Source: Pseudomonadota bacterium | GTDB taxonomy: Bacteria; Desulfobacterota; Binatia; UBA9968 | DNA length: 64,000 nucleotides | NCBI GenBank assembly: GCA_021324155.1 | Contig: JAJPJQ010000036.1 | Coordinates: forward strand, 1-64,000 | Direction: 5' to 3' | In this document: piece after piece, positions 9,977 to 19,843 of the stretch | Layout: the number at the start of each line of letters is the position of its first letter | How positions within the stretch are numbered: position 1 is the first letter of the stretch | Notes under the pieces: generated by a model | Database searches by the model: none | What the model was told of the DNA's origin: nothing | The model's input: the letters and a program-made list of their open reading frames with translations, nothing else | Translations under genes and position numbers: made by a program

Positions 9977-10047
9977 TTGAATTTTGAATGTTGAATGATG
10001 AATTCCGGATTCCGTAATTCAAAATTTAAAATTCAAAATTCAAAATT
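9977..10047. repeat. AT-rich short repeat with inverted arms between recA and recX
   Basis: The spacer switches abruptly to AT-rich repetitive DNA. A left arm of TTGAATTTTGAAT units (from 9977) faces a right arm of tandem AATTCAAA units (about 10015-10047). The arms are complementary, so a hairpin is possible. Read through, the right arm gives the peptide NSKFKIQNSK, which becomes the apparent RecX N-terminus. The composition is unlike the flanking DNA. Confidence 0.75.
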
Positions 10048-10516
10048 GCGAAGCGGCGGCGCCGAGGAAGTTTACAACCGCGCGCTCAGGTTTCTCGCTT
10101 ATCGTCCCCGCAGCGAAGCGGAGTTGCGCGCGCGGCTTGCGCGCGCGGGTTTTGCTCCGCAGGAGATCGAAGCCGCTCTCGAAAAGCTCCGCGGCTTGAA
10201 GCTCGTCGACGACGAGGCCTTTGCCCGGAGTTTTGCGCGCGATAGAATAGAGAATCGCAATTACGGCCCGCTCCGGGTCGAGCGCGAGCTGCGCTTCAAG
10301 GGCGTCGCGAAGACCGTCATCGCCGAAGTTCTGAAAGATAGCTTCGACCGCGAGCGGGACAACGCGCGCGCCCGTGCGATCCTGGAGCGCCGCTTTCGCG
10401 GCCAGGACTTAAAAGACTTGAAGACCGCGCGGCGCGCCGTCGCCTATCTCCGGCGCCGCGGCTACCGCGATGCGGTGATCGCGGAAGTGCTACGGCAGCC
10501 TGTGGGAGACGACTGA
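9995..10516 (+). CDS. recX: regulatory protein RecX
   Basis: A 173-residue reading frame with the RecX pattern ALRFLAYRPRSEAELRARL and a tail of repeated helical motifs ending AVAYLRRRGY. RecX inhibits RecA filaments. The first 17 residues are encoded by the AT-rich repeat and have no homologous look. ATG 9995 and 9998 lack a Shine-Dalgarno sequence, so the native start may be TTG 10046 (156 residues, a normal RecX length). It follows recA directly and ends 4 nt before alaS. Confidence 0.85.
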   Translation: MMNSGFRNSKFKIQNSKLRSGGAEEVYNRALRFLAYRPRSEAELRARLARAGFAPQEIEAALEKLRGLKLVDDEAFARSFARDRIENRNYGPLRVERELRFKGVAKTVIAEVLKDSFDRERDNARARAILERRFRGQDLKDLKTARRAVAYLRRRGYRDAVIAEVLRQPVGDD

Positions 10517-10520
10517 GAAG

Positions 10521-13154
10521 ATGATGACCGGAAACGAAGTAAGAAAATCTTTTCTCGATTTCTTCGCCAACAAGGGGCACACGATCGTGCGCAGCGCGCC
10601 GCTCGTGCCGGAGAAGGATCCGACGCTGCTCTTCACCAACGCCGGGATGGTGCAGTTCAAGAACATTTTCCTCGGCGTGGAGAAGCCGCAGTCCAAGCGC
10701 GTCGCCGACGCGCAGAAGTGCATTCGCATCAGCGGCAAGCACAACGACCTCGAAGCGGTCGGCCGCGACACCTATCACCACACGTTTTTCGAGATGCTCG
10801 GCAACTGGTCGTTCGGCGATTACTACAAAAAAGAAGCGATCGAGTGGGCCTGGGAACTGCTGACGAAAGTCTGGGAACTGCCGGTCGACAAGCTCTGGGC
10901 CACCGTCTACAAGAACGACGACGAGGCCGAGCGCCTCTGGCTTCAGATCAGCGGACTGCCGAAAGAGCGCGTGCTCCGCTTCGGCGAGAAGGATAATTTC
11001 TGGGAGATGGGCGAGACCGGCCCGTGCGGGCCGTGCAGCGAGATTCATTTAGATCGCGGCCCGGCCGCCTGCGACATGAAAGATGTCGCGGGTCATACTT
11101 GCCGCGTCAACGGCGACTGCGCGCGGTATATCGAGCTGTGGAACCTCGTCTTCATTCAATACAACCGCAAAGACGACCGCTCGCTCGAAGACCTGCCGGC
11201 CAAGCACGTCGACACCGGCATGGGCTTCGAGCGCATCACCGCCGTGCTCCAGGGCGTGCTGTCGAACTACGACATCGACACGATGCGCGGCCTGATCGCG
11301 ACGGCCGAGAAGCTCGCGGGTAAAAAATACGGCGTCGACGAGACTACGGACATATCCTTCCGCGTGATCGCCGATCACAGCCGCGCGGTGAGTTTTCTCA
11401 TCGCCGACGGCGTGACGCCGTCAAACGAGGGGCGCGGCTACGTCCTGCGCCGCCTGCTCCGCCGCGCGGCGCGCCACGGCCGCATTCTCGGGCTCACCGA
11501 GCCGTTTCTGCACAAGGTGTCGCATACCGTCGTCGAAATCATGGGCGACGCCTATCCCGAGCTGCGCCAGAACGAGCAGCGCATCGCCGAGGTAATCCGC
11601 ATCGAAGAGGAGCGGTTCGCCGAAACGCTGGAGAAAGGCCTCGGCCTCCTGGAAGAAGCGGTCGCCGAGCTCAAGCGCGGCAAGCGCCAGATGCTTTCCG
11701 GCGACGTCGCCTTCAAGCTCTACGACACCTATGGTTTTCCGCTCGATCTCACCGAAGACATTCTCCGCAACGAAGGGATTCTCGTCGACGTCGGCGGCTT
11801 CGAGCGGTTGATGGAAGAGCAGCGGACGCGCGCGCGCGAGGCGCGCGAGGTCGGGCAGGGAGAGACCAAGATCGCCCTCGACCGGCCGGTCCGCTTCGTC
11901 GGCTACGACCGCCTCGAAGGCGAGTCGGAAGTCCTCGCCATTTTCGCCGGCGGCGAAGGCAGGCCCGAAGCCGGCGAAGGCATGGAGGTGGAGCTGATCA
12001 CCGCCGAGACGCCCTTCTACGGTGAATCGGGCGGGCAACTCGGCGACCGCGGCACGGTCCGCACCGCGCGCGGCGATTTAATCGAAATCGCGGACACGCA
12101 GCGGCCGACGCCGCAGCTCGTCATCCACCGCGGCAAAGTCGTCAAGGGACGCGTCCAGGTCGGCGATAAAGTCGGCCTGGCCGTTGATGCTAATTATCGC
12201 CGGCGCACCGCGCTCAACCATTCGGCGACGCACATTCTTCATTCGGTGCTGCGCGAGGAGCTGGGACAGCACGTGCACCAGGCCGGCTCGCTCGTCGCAC
12301 CGGACCGGCTGCGCTTCGACTTCAGCCATACCGGCTCGATCGGCGACGAAAAGCTCGCCGACATCGAGCAGCGCGTGAACGAGCGCATCCGCGTCGACGC
12401 CGACGTGAAGATCGAAGAGACGAGCTACGACGAGGCGGTGAAAAGAGGCGCGCTCGCTTTTTTCGGCGACAAGTACGGCGACGTCGTGCGCGTGGTCAAG
12501 ATCGGCGACTTCTCCACCGAGCTCTGCGGCGGCACGCACGTCCACCGCTCCGGCGAGATCGGCGTCTTCAAGCTCCAGACCGAAGGCGGCGTCGCCGCCG
12601 GCGTCCGGCGCGTCGAAGCGGTCACCGGCGAGGGCGCGCTCGACCTGATGCGCACTTACGAGCAGCGGCTGAAAGAGATCGGCGCGATGCTGCGCGCGGG
12701 CCCCGACGACGCGGTCGAGCGCGTGAAGCGATTGCTCCAGCAGCAGCGCGACTTGGAGCGCGAGATCGAGTCGCTGCGCGGCCAGCACGGCAAAAATCAA
12801 TTGCCGGAGCTGCTCGCGAAAAAGCAGCAGGTCGACGGCGCCTCGATCGTGGTCTCGAAGGTCGACAAGCTCGACGCCAACCAGCTTCGCGAGCTGGCGG
12901 ACCAGGTGAAAGACAAGCTCGGCTCCGGCGTCGTCTTCCTTGTGAGCGCCGGCGACACCAATGTCTCGATGGTCGCCTCGGTTAGCAAAGATTTAACGTC
13001 GCGCTTCCACGCGGGCAACATCGTCAAGCAGGTCGCGCCGATCGTCGGCGGCGGCGGGGGCGGCCGGCCCGACTTCGCCCAGGCCGGCGGCAAGGACCCG
13101 TCCAGGGTCGATCAGGCCCTAGACAAAGTTAGGGAAATAGTGAAGGCTACTTAG
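10521..13154 (+). CDS. alaS: alanyl-tRNA synthetase
   Basis: An 877-residue AlaRS of full length. Visible parts: the class II N-terminal catalytic core (FTNAGMVQFKNIFLG, ETGPCGPCSEIH); the editing domain with HSATHILHSVL and the zinc-binding CGGTHVHRSGE; and a C-terminal C-Ala domain with the glycine-rich GGGGGGRPDFAQAGG. It charges tRNA-Ala and clears Ser/Gly mischarging. Two consecutive ATGs (10521 and 10524) are possible starts. It follows recX after 4 nt, consistent with the common recA-recX-alaS order. Confidence 0.98.
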   Translation: MMTGNEVRKSFLDFFANKGHTIVRSAPLVPEKDPTLLFTNAGMVQFKNIFLGVEKPQSKRVADAQKCIRISGKHNDLEAVGRDTYHHTFFEMLGNWSFGDYYKKEAIEWAWELLTKVWELPVDKLWATVYKNDDEAERLWLQISGLPKERVLRFGEKDNFWEMGETGPCGPCSEIHLDRGPAACDMKDVAGHTCRVNGDCARYIELWNLVFIQYNRKDDRSLEDLPAKHVDTGMGFERITAVLQGVLSNYDIDTMRGLIATAEKLAGKKYGVDETTDISFRVIADHSRAVSFLIADGVTPSNEGRGYVLRRLLRRAARHGRILGLTEPFLHKVSHTVVEIMGDAYPELRQNEQRIAEVIRIEEERFAETLEKGLGLLEEAVAELKRGKRQMLSGDVAFKLYDTYGFPLDLTEDILRNEGILVDVGGFERLMEEQRTRAREAREVGQGETKIALDRPVRFVGYDRLEGESEVLAIFAGGEGRPEAGEGMEVELITAETPFYGESGGQLGDRGTVRTARGDLIEIADTQRPTPQLVIHRGKVVKGRVQVGDKVGLAVDANYRRRTALNHSATHILHSVLREELGQHVHQAGSLVAPDRLRFDFSHTGSIGDEKLADIEQRVNERIRVDADVKIEETSYDEAVKRGALAFFGDKYGDVVRVVKIGDFSTELCGGTHVHRSGEIGVFKLQTEGGVAAGVRRVEAVTGEGALDLMRTYEQRLKEIGAMLRAGPDDAVERVKRLLQQQRDLEREIESLRGQHGKNQLPELLAKKQQVDGASIVVSKVDKLDANQLRELADQVKDKLGSGVVFLVSAGDTNVSMVASVSKDLTSRFHAGNIVKQVAPIVGGGGGGRPDFAQAGGKDPSRVDQALDKVREIVKAT

Positions 13155-13171
13155 AGAGCCTGCAATCTTTG

Positions 13172-13597
13172 ATGCAGATCCACACCGCCACGATCCGCGA
13201 AAAGACCCAAGGTCACTGCGACATCATCGATATTACGCCCAAAGTCAAAGACGCGCTCGGACGCCATAGAATTCAGCGCGGCCTCGCGACGCTCTTCGTC
13301 TCGGGCTCGACCGCCTCGCTTACGACCATCGAATACGAATCCGGCGCGCTCCAGGATTTGAAGGAGCTGCTGGAAAAGCTCATCCCTTCCGACCGCCGCT
13401 ATCATCACGACGACCGCTGGGGCGACGACAACGGCTACTCGCACCTGCGCGCGTCGCTGGTCGGGCCGTCGCTCCAGGTGCCGATCGACGGCGGCAGTTT
13501 ATTGCTCGGCACCTGGCAGCAGATCGTCCTGCTCGATTTCGACAACCGCCCGCGCATGCGCGAGATCGTGCTCCAGCTCATGGGAGAAAACGAGTGA
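13172..13597 (+). CDS. YjbQ family protein (UPF0047)
   Basis: A 141-residue protein of the YjbQ/UPF0047 family, some members of which show weak thiamine-phosphate synthase activity. The conserved block HHDDRWGDDNGYSHLRA and the downstream LLGTWQQIVLLDFDNRPR are clear. ATG 13172 is preferred over TTG 13169. The TGA overlaps the GTG start of the next gene, so it is co-translated with phoH. The physiological role is uncertain. Confidence 0.88.
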   Translation: MQIHTATIREKTQGHCDIIDITPKVKDALGRHRIQRGLATLFVSGSTASLTTIEYESGALQDLKELLEKLIPSDRRYHHDDRWGDDNGYSHLRASLVGPSLQVPIDGGSLLLGTWQQIVLLDFDNRPRMREIVLQLMGENE

Positions 13598-14595
13598 AGG
13601 AAGAGACCGGGCGCAAGCCCGCCGAAGAAGAAAATCCGCGCATCGATTTTCCTGACCCGCACCACTTCCGCGATCTGCTCGGCCAGCACGACGAGCATCT
13701 TAAAATCATCCAGCGGAGCCTCGGCGTGAAGCTCCAGGTGCGCGGCACGAGCATCGAAGTCGAGGGCGATCACGTCGAAGCCGAGCTCGCAGGCAAAGTC
13801 CTGAAGCAGCTCTACGGCCTGCTCGAAAAAAATTATCCGGTCTACGGCAGCGATGTCGACTATGCCGTGCGGATTTTGAGCGGCGACCGGCGCGCGAACC
13901 TGCAGGATATCTTTCTCGACACCATCTACATCTCGTCGCACAAGCGCACGATCACACCGAAAAGCGTCGCGCAGAAAGCCTATATCGACGCGATCCGGCG
14001 CCACGACATCGTCTTCGGCATCGGGCCCGCCGGCACCGGCAAGACGTATCTCGCGATGGCGATGGCGGTCGCCGAGCTGATGAAGAACAACTACGTGCGC
14101 ATCATTCTGACGCGCCCGGCGGTCGAGGCGGGCGAAAAGCTCGGTTTTCTCCCCGGCGACCTCGCGGAGAAAGTGAATCCTTACCTGCGCCCGCTCTACG
14201 ACGCGCTGCATGACATGGTCGACTTCGACCGCGCGCGCAAGCTCGTCGAGCGCGGCACGATCGAGGTCGCGCCGCTCGCCTTCATGCGCGGCCGCACGCT
14301 GAACGATTCTTTCGTCATTCTCGACGAGGCGCAGAATACGACGCCGGAGCAGATGAAGATGTTTCTCACGCGCCTCGGCTACGGGTCGAAGGCGGTCATC
14401 ACCGGCGACGTGACGCAGATCGATCTCCCGGCCGGAAAGCCCTCCGGCCTCAAAGAAGCCTGGCGCATTCTCACGCACGTCGAGGGCATCCGCTTCGTCA
14501 CCTTCACCGAACGCGACGTCGCACGCCACCGTCTAGTGCAGGAGATCATCTCGGCGTACGAGCGCGCCGAGAATCCCGACGGCGCCGGCAACTGA
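13594..14595 (+). CDS. PhoH family ATPase
   Basis: A 333-residue PhoH-like protein. The N-terminal part resembles a KH-like RNA-binding region. The ATPase core has Walker A GPAGTGKT near residue 147 and the family block LTRPAVEAGEKLGFLPGD, with FVILDEAQN as Walker B. GTG 13594 overlaps the preceding stop. It lies immediately before ybeY, the typical pairing for ribosome/RNA quality-control genes. The biochemical function is thought to be RNA-related, with the details unsettled. Confidence 0.92.
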   Translation: MKEETGRKPAEEENPRIDFPDPHHFRDLLGQHDEHLKIIQRSLGVKLQVRGTSIEVEGDHVEAELAGKVLKQLYGLLEKNYPVYGSDVDYAVRILSGDRRANLQDIFLDTIYISSHKRTITPKSVAQKAYIDAIRRHDIVFGIGPAGTGKTYLAMAMAVAELMKNNYVRIILTRPAVEAGEKLGFLPGDLAEKVNPYLRPLYDALHDMVDFDRARKLVERGTIEVAPLAFMRGRTLNDSFVILDEAQNTTPEQMKMFLTRLGYGSKAVITGDVTQIDLPAGKPSGLKEAWRILTHVEGIRFVTFTERDVARHRLVQEIISAYERAENPDGAGN

Positions 14596-14602
14596 TCCGT
14601 TC

Positions 14603-15055
14603 ATGCCCGTCGACATTGTGAGCCGCGCGCGCGGGCGGAAGCTCCCGCTCCGGCGCATCAAGCGGACGGCGGAAAAGATTCTCGACTTTCTCGACGAATC
14701 GGAGAGCGAGCTGAGCCTGGCGCTCGTCGGCGACACCGCCATTGCCAAGCTCAATAAGAAATACCGCCGCAAGGCCAAGGCAACCGACGTCCTCTCCTTC
14801 CCGGCCGAGCGCGCCGCGAACGGCGGCCCGATGCTGCTCGGGGACGTCGTAATCTCGATCGACAAAGCGCGCGAGCAGGCGCGGGCCGGCGGATGGACGC
14901 TGGCGCAGGAGATCGACCGGCTTTTAATCCACGGCGTCGTGCATCTATTGGGCTACGACCACGAGCGCTCGCCGAAGGACGCGCGGATCATGCGCGCGCT
15001 GGAAAGAAAAATCGCCCGCGCCGTTTGTGGAAAGCGCCGCGCTGCGCTGCTATAA
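14603..15055 (+). CDS. ybeY: endoribonuclease YbeY
   Basis: A 150-residue metal-dependent RNase involved in 16S rRNA 3' maturation and ribosome quality control. The zinc-binding signature HGVVHLLGYDHE (H-x3-H-x5-H) is intact near residue 113, with TDVLSFP upstream. It starts 7 nt after phoH and is followed 24 nt later by prfB. Confidence 0.95.
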   Translation: MPVDIVSRARGRKLPLRRIKRTAEKILDFLDESESELSLALVGDTAIAKLNKKYRRKAKATDVLSFPAERAANGGPMLLGDVVISIDKAREQARAGGWTLAQEIDRLLIHGVVHLLGYDHERSPKDARIMRALERKIARAVCGKRRAALL

Positions 15056-15079
15056 TAACTCGACTTAAGGAATCCTGTT

Positions 15080-16196
<1,117 letters not shown>

Positions 16197-16203
16197 AATA
16201 TTC

Positions 16204-17409
16204 ATGAGCATCGGCGGCGCGGTCGCGCGGGTCATCGCCCTCTACGCCAGCGGCTTTCTCTGGAATGTCTGCATGGGAGCGCTCCAAGTGCTGGTGCCGC
16301 TTTACGGCCTCTCGCTCGGCTATTCGATCGTCACGATCAGCAGTCTCGTCTCGCTGCCGGTGCTAATCGAGCTCGTCGTCCGCTTCGGCGGCAGCGCGTT
16401 CTCGGACCGCTTCGGCGAGCGCCGCACGCTGCGCGGCTGCTTTCTCATGATGGGACTCGCCGGAGCGACGCTGCTCGCCGCGGACCGCTATCTATTGATC
16501 GCCATCGCCCAGTCGCTGGCTTTCTGCTCGCGCAGCACGTTCTGGATCTCGATCCAATCGCTCGTCAGTCAGCTTCCCGGCGCGCACCACGGCAAAAAGC
16601 TCGGCCGTCTCTCCGCGTGGAATTACGCCGGCGGCTTCGCGGGATTGACGCTCGGCGGCGTCATCCTGGGCTTGATGGGCTTCGCGCAGGCTTTCACGGC
16701 GATCATCGCGCTGTCGGCGGCGTGTCTCCTTTTAACTTTTCTTTTTCCGCACACCGAGCCGAAGCCGCACGGGCGCAAACTCGTACACGTCGCCGGCGGC
16801 ATCGGCCGCTTTCTCGCCCAGCGCCATATCTGGCTGGTGGTTTCGGTCTCCTTCGCCGCCTCGCTGCCCTCGGTGATGAGCCAGTCGATGTACCCGCTCT
16901 ACCTCGCGTTCGCCGGCTACCGCGATCAATGGATCGGCGCGCTCTCGGCGCTCCGCACCGTCGGGCCGATCCTGATCGGCTTCGCGCTCGCCGGCCTCAT
17001 AACGATGCCGCGCCGGACGCAGATTTACGCGCTCGGCATGGCCGGCATGGGATTATCGCTGATCGTCACCGGCAGCATGCAGAACGCCGCGGCCATCGGC
17101 GTCGCGATCGTCGTCACCGGCTGCGCCGGCAGCTTCATGGATCTCCTTTACCAGGTCGAGGCGACGGAGTTCAGCCACGCCGGCGACCGCACGATGGCGA
17201 TGGCCGTGAGCGGCCTCGGCTGGATCATCTGCCCGCTCGTGATACCGATGATGATGGGCTGGCTCGCGGAGACCTACGGCTTTCAGGTCTCGTTCGCCGC
17301 CGCGGGGCTGCTGTTTATTTCGTTCGCGGCAGCGGGCGGATTTCTTCACCGCCGGCTCGAGCCGCGCACGGCGGCCGTCCCCGGCGCGGCGGACGAAGCG
17401 TCACTGTAG
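16204..17409 (+). CDS. MFS transporter
   Basis: A 401-residue inner-membrane carrier with about 12 hydrophobic segments. The segment after the second helix has RFGGSAFSDRFGERRTL, the MFS loop 2-3 type. The substrate is not predictable. It begins 7 nt after prfB at ATG 16204. A longer frame from 16126 would lie inside prfB and is rejected. Its last 9 nt overlap the 3' end of the convergent PH-domain gene. Confidence 0.85.
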   Translation: MSIGGAVARVIALYASGFLWNVCMGALQVLVPLYGLSLGYSIVTISSLVSLPVLIELVVRFGGSAFSDRFGERRTLRGCFLMMGLAGATLLAADRYLLIAIAQSLAFCSRSTFWISIQSLVSQLPGAHHGKKLGRLSAWNYAGGFAGLTLGGVILGLMGFAQAFTAIIALSAACLLLTFLFPHTEPKPHGRKLVHVAGGIGRFLAQRHIWLVVSVSFAASLPSVMSQSMYPLYLAFAGYRDQWIGALSALRTVGPILIGFALAGLITMPRRTQIYALGMAGMGLSLIVTGSMQNAAAIGVAIVVTGCAGSFMDLLYQVEATEFSHAGDRTMAMAVSGLGWIICPLVIPMMMGWLAETYGFQVSFAAAGLLFISFAAAGGFLHRRLEPRTAAVPGAADEASL

Positions 17410-17856
17410 GATTCTTTCTATGCGCGCGACGCGTGTTTGGATCTGGCGGTAGAACTCGCCGGGGACGTTATAGAATTCGTGTCGTTCTCCGCGGATATCA
17501 ACGGCAATGACTCTTCCATAGTCGAATAGAACGTTCAAAACGCCGGGCTTGAACTCAACTGCGCGCAGTTCGACTAGCATCACCGCGGGGCGATGGAAGA
17601 CGCTATAACCAAAAGATTTGCCGACGACCCTTCGATTTGTTACGGCAAAGTCCGAAAAGTACCGCTGGAAAAAACCGAAAATTTCCAGAGCAACGGGCAA
17701 TCCCAGCAAAATCTCACCAACATCGTTGCGGCCGGTGAAAAAAGCTGAGGCGGCAAAAGGGATGAACAACAATGGCCAGAAAAAAACTACCGAGTGTTGC
17801 TTGGTGCGGTAAATGATGCGCTCACCTCTGTCGAGACTTCGTTCTACGTAGCTCAT
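17401..17856 (-). CDS. bacterial PH domain protein
   Basis: A 151-residue protein. Two hydrophobic segments lie at about residues 22-50 (VVFFWPLLFIPFAASAFF), followed by a bPH2-like module containing FAVTNRRVVGK. The start is the ATG at 17856; upstream codons in this frame are antisense to the aldo/keto reductase gene. The topology suggests a small membrane protein with a cytosolic PH-like domain, role unknown. It is convergent with the MFS gene and divergent from the aldo/keto reductase. Confidence 0.7.
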   Translation of the reverse strand: MSYVERSLDRGERIIYRTKQHSVVFFWPLLFIPFAASAFFTGRNDVGEILLGLPVALEIFGFFQRYFSDFAVTNRRVVGKSFGYSVFHRPAVMLVELRAVEFKPGVLNVLFDYGRVIAVDIRGERHEFYNVPGEFYRQIQTRVARIERILQ

Positions 17857-17926
17857 GAAAGAGAATTTAACCGGGTTGCAATTATCGCCGAATTCCAGGA
17901 AAAGAAAAAGTTGATTCGGAGGAGCC

Positions 17927-18871
17927 ATGGAATACCGCACGCTCGGCAAAACCGGATATAGAGTCAGCGTCATAGGGCTCGGCACTATGGTGCACGCGGG
18001 CCACTTCGGGCCGATGAAGGACGAGGAATCGCTCGCGGCGATCGACACCGCGCTGGAATTGGGAATCAACTTCATCGACACCTCCGACGCCTACGGCGCG
18101 GGCTATTCCGAGACGCTGCTCGGCAAGGCGCTCAAAGGAAACCGCGATAAAGTCATCCTCGCGACCAAGGGCGGCAACGTCATGGTCGGCCCGGACAAAG
18201 GCAAGCGCAATTTCGCCGTCGACTACATCGACCGCGTCCTGCACGAGAGCCTTCAGCGCTTGCAGACCGACGCGATCGACCTCTACCAGCTGCACAACCC
18301 AACCGTCGACGCGATGCGCAAAGGCGAAATCTGGGAGCTGCTCGACAAAAGAAAAAAAGAAGGCAAGATCCGCCACTACGGCGTCTCGATCAACAGCGTC
18401 GAAGAGGCGCTGGCCGCGATCGAAGGCGGCAAGGCCGAGACGGTCCAGCTCGAATACAATCTGCTGGACCAATTGGCGGGCGAGAAGGTTTTTTCCGCGG
18501 CTGAGAAAGCGAGCGTCGGCATCGTCGTGCGCGTGCCGCTCCGGCGCAGCCTCTTGACCGGCAAGCTCAAGCCGGAAGACCAGCAGCGCTTTCAGGGCGA
18601 GGACGTGCGCGCGCGGAATTTCGCCGGTGATGCATTTAAAAAACAGCTGGAAAAAGTCGAGAAGCTGCGCTTCCTCGCGAAGCCCGGGCGGTCGCTCGCG
18701 CAGGCCGCAATCGCCTTCTGCTTCGCGCATCCGGCGGTCTCGACCGTGATTCCCGGCGGGCGCAACCCGCACCAGGTGCGCGAGAACGCGGCGGCGGCGA
18801 ACATGCGTCTGTCAGGGGAAGAATTGGAACGCATTGCCGAACTGTGGCGAACCGAGCTGAGCGCAAAGTGA
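17927..18871 (+). CDS. aldo/keto reductase
   Basis: A 314-residue (beta/alpha)8 oxidoreductase using NAD(P)H. Expected elements are present: YRTLGKTGYRVSVIGLGT, the catalytic region FIDTSDAYGAGYSETLLG (Asp and Tyr), the Lys in LATKGG, and DLYQLHNP. A GGAGGAG sequence precedes ATG 17927. Substrate unknown. The stop overlaps the GTG of the deacetylase gene (GTGA), so the two are coupled. Confidence 0.9.
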   Translation: MEYRTLGKTGYRVSVIGLGTMVHAGHFGPMKDEESLAAIDTALELGINFIDTSDAYGAGYSETLLGKALKGNRDKVILATKGGNVMVGPDKGKRNFAVDYIDRVLHESLQRLQTDAIDLYQLHNPTVDAMRKGEIWELLDKRKKEGKIRHYGVSINSVEEALAAIEGGKAETVQLEYNLLDQLAGEKVFSAAEKASVGIVVRVPLRRSLLTGKLKPEDQQRFQGEDVRARNFAGDAFKKQLEKVEKLRFLAKPGRSLAQAAIAFCFAHPAVSTVIPGGRNPHQVRENAAAANMRLSGEELERIAELWRTELSAK

Positions 18872-19692
18872 GCGCCGCAGAAAAATTTCCATCTCTGCCC
18901 AACGGCGCGCGCATCGCCGTGCTCGTCACGGTGATGTTCGAGAGCTTCTCCGAAGGCAAGGCGCCGCCCTACTCGCCGATGACGACCGCGCTCAAGCCGG
19001 GCACGCGCGATCTGCTCGGCATCTCGTGGGCCCGCTACGGCGGGAAGACCGGCATCTGGCGCATCATGCGCGTGCTCGACGACTTCGCCGTGCGCGGCAC
19101 GGTTTGCGTCAGCGGCAAAGCCGCGGAGGATTTTCCCGAAGCGACGAAAGCGCTGCACGAGAAAGGCCACGAGCTCGCCTGCCATTCATACACCCAGGAC
19201 CTGATCCTTCCCTATCTGGAGCCGAACGAAGAGCGCGACGTGATCCGCCGCTGCGGGCGCATTCTACAAAATATCACCGGCGCGAAACCGGCGGGCTGGT
19301 TCAGCCCGGTCGCCGCGCCGACCGAAGACACGGCGGAATTCGTCGCCGCCGAAGGCTTCATCTGGCACGGCGACTACAACGACGCCGATCTGCCGTACGT
19401 GCTGCAAACTCCCAAAGGGCCGCTGGTCGCGATCGCGCACAGCGACTTCACCGACAATCGCGTGCTGCGCGGGAGCCCGCGCGATTTCTACCAGGTGTAC
19501 AAAGACACGTTCGATTTCCTCTACCGCGGCGAGTCGCCGGCCGTGATCAATCTCACGGTGCACGCGCACTTCGGCGGCCGGCCGATGATGTCGGCGATGC
19601 TGGCGGAGATTCTGCGCTACATGACAGGTTTTTCCGGCGTGTGGTTCGCACGCCACGACGAGATCGCGCGGCTGGTTTTCCCCCCCTCTTAA
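18868..19692 (+). CDS. polysaccharide deacetylase family protein (NodB-like)
   Basis: A 274-residue protein of the NodB/PuuE type. Visible are RGTVCVSGKAAEDFPE, GHELACHSYTQDL with the metal-binding His, and the late motif NLTVHAHFGGRP. The N-terminus lacks a signal peptide, so it is probably cytosolic and more like the PuuE/allantoinase branch than a cell-wall deacetylase. GTG 18868 overlaps the upstream stop. The last codons (FPPS and stop) run into a short repeat at 19693, so the native C-terminus may have been changed. Confidence 0.8.
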   Translation: MSAAEKFPSLPNGARIAVLVTVMFESFSEGKAPPYSPMTTALKPGTRDLLGISWARYGGKTGIWRIMRVLDDFAVRGTVCVSGKAAEDFPEATKALHEKGHELACHSYTQDLILPYLEPNEERDVIRRCGRILQNITGAKPAGWFSPVAAPTEDTAEFVAAEGFIWHGDYNDADLPYVLQTPKGPLVAIAHSDFTDNRVLRGSPRDFYQVYKDTFDFLYRGESPAVINLTVHAHFGGRPMMSAMLAEILRYMTGFSGVWFARHDEIARLVFPPS

Positions 19693-19717
19693 TCTCCCCG
19701 CTTCGTAAGGGTGGAGA
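19693..19717. repeat. short imperfect palindrome downstream of the deacetylase gene
   Basis: CTCCCCGCTT (19694-19703) and AAGGGTGGAG (19707-19716) form an imperfect stem around CGT. The sequence resembles the widespread short element often translated as SPLRKGG. The rest of the 19718-19843 spacer contains no gene or RNA I can recognise. Confidence 0.45.
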
Positions 19718-19843
19718 GAAGCCGAAGCCGAGCGGGAGTCTGTCGAAAAGCCGATGCGTCCGGTTACGAGAAGCCGCGCGTAGAATTCGAGCGAGCGTAG
19801 TAGAGGTTTACCGCATCAGTTGAGACGGATTCCCGCGAGAGCT

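Noticed and set aside
9977-10047. A CRISPR-like or tandem repeat array
   Set aside because: Units are only about 8-10 nt, AT-rich and contiguous, without spacers; it is a simple inverted/tandem repeat.
19718-19843. Possible tRNA or small RNA in the spacer before the second aldo/keto reductase
   Set aside because: I found no cloverleaf, no terminal CCA-like acceptor pairing and no clear promoter.
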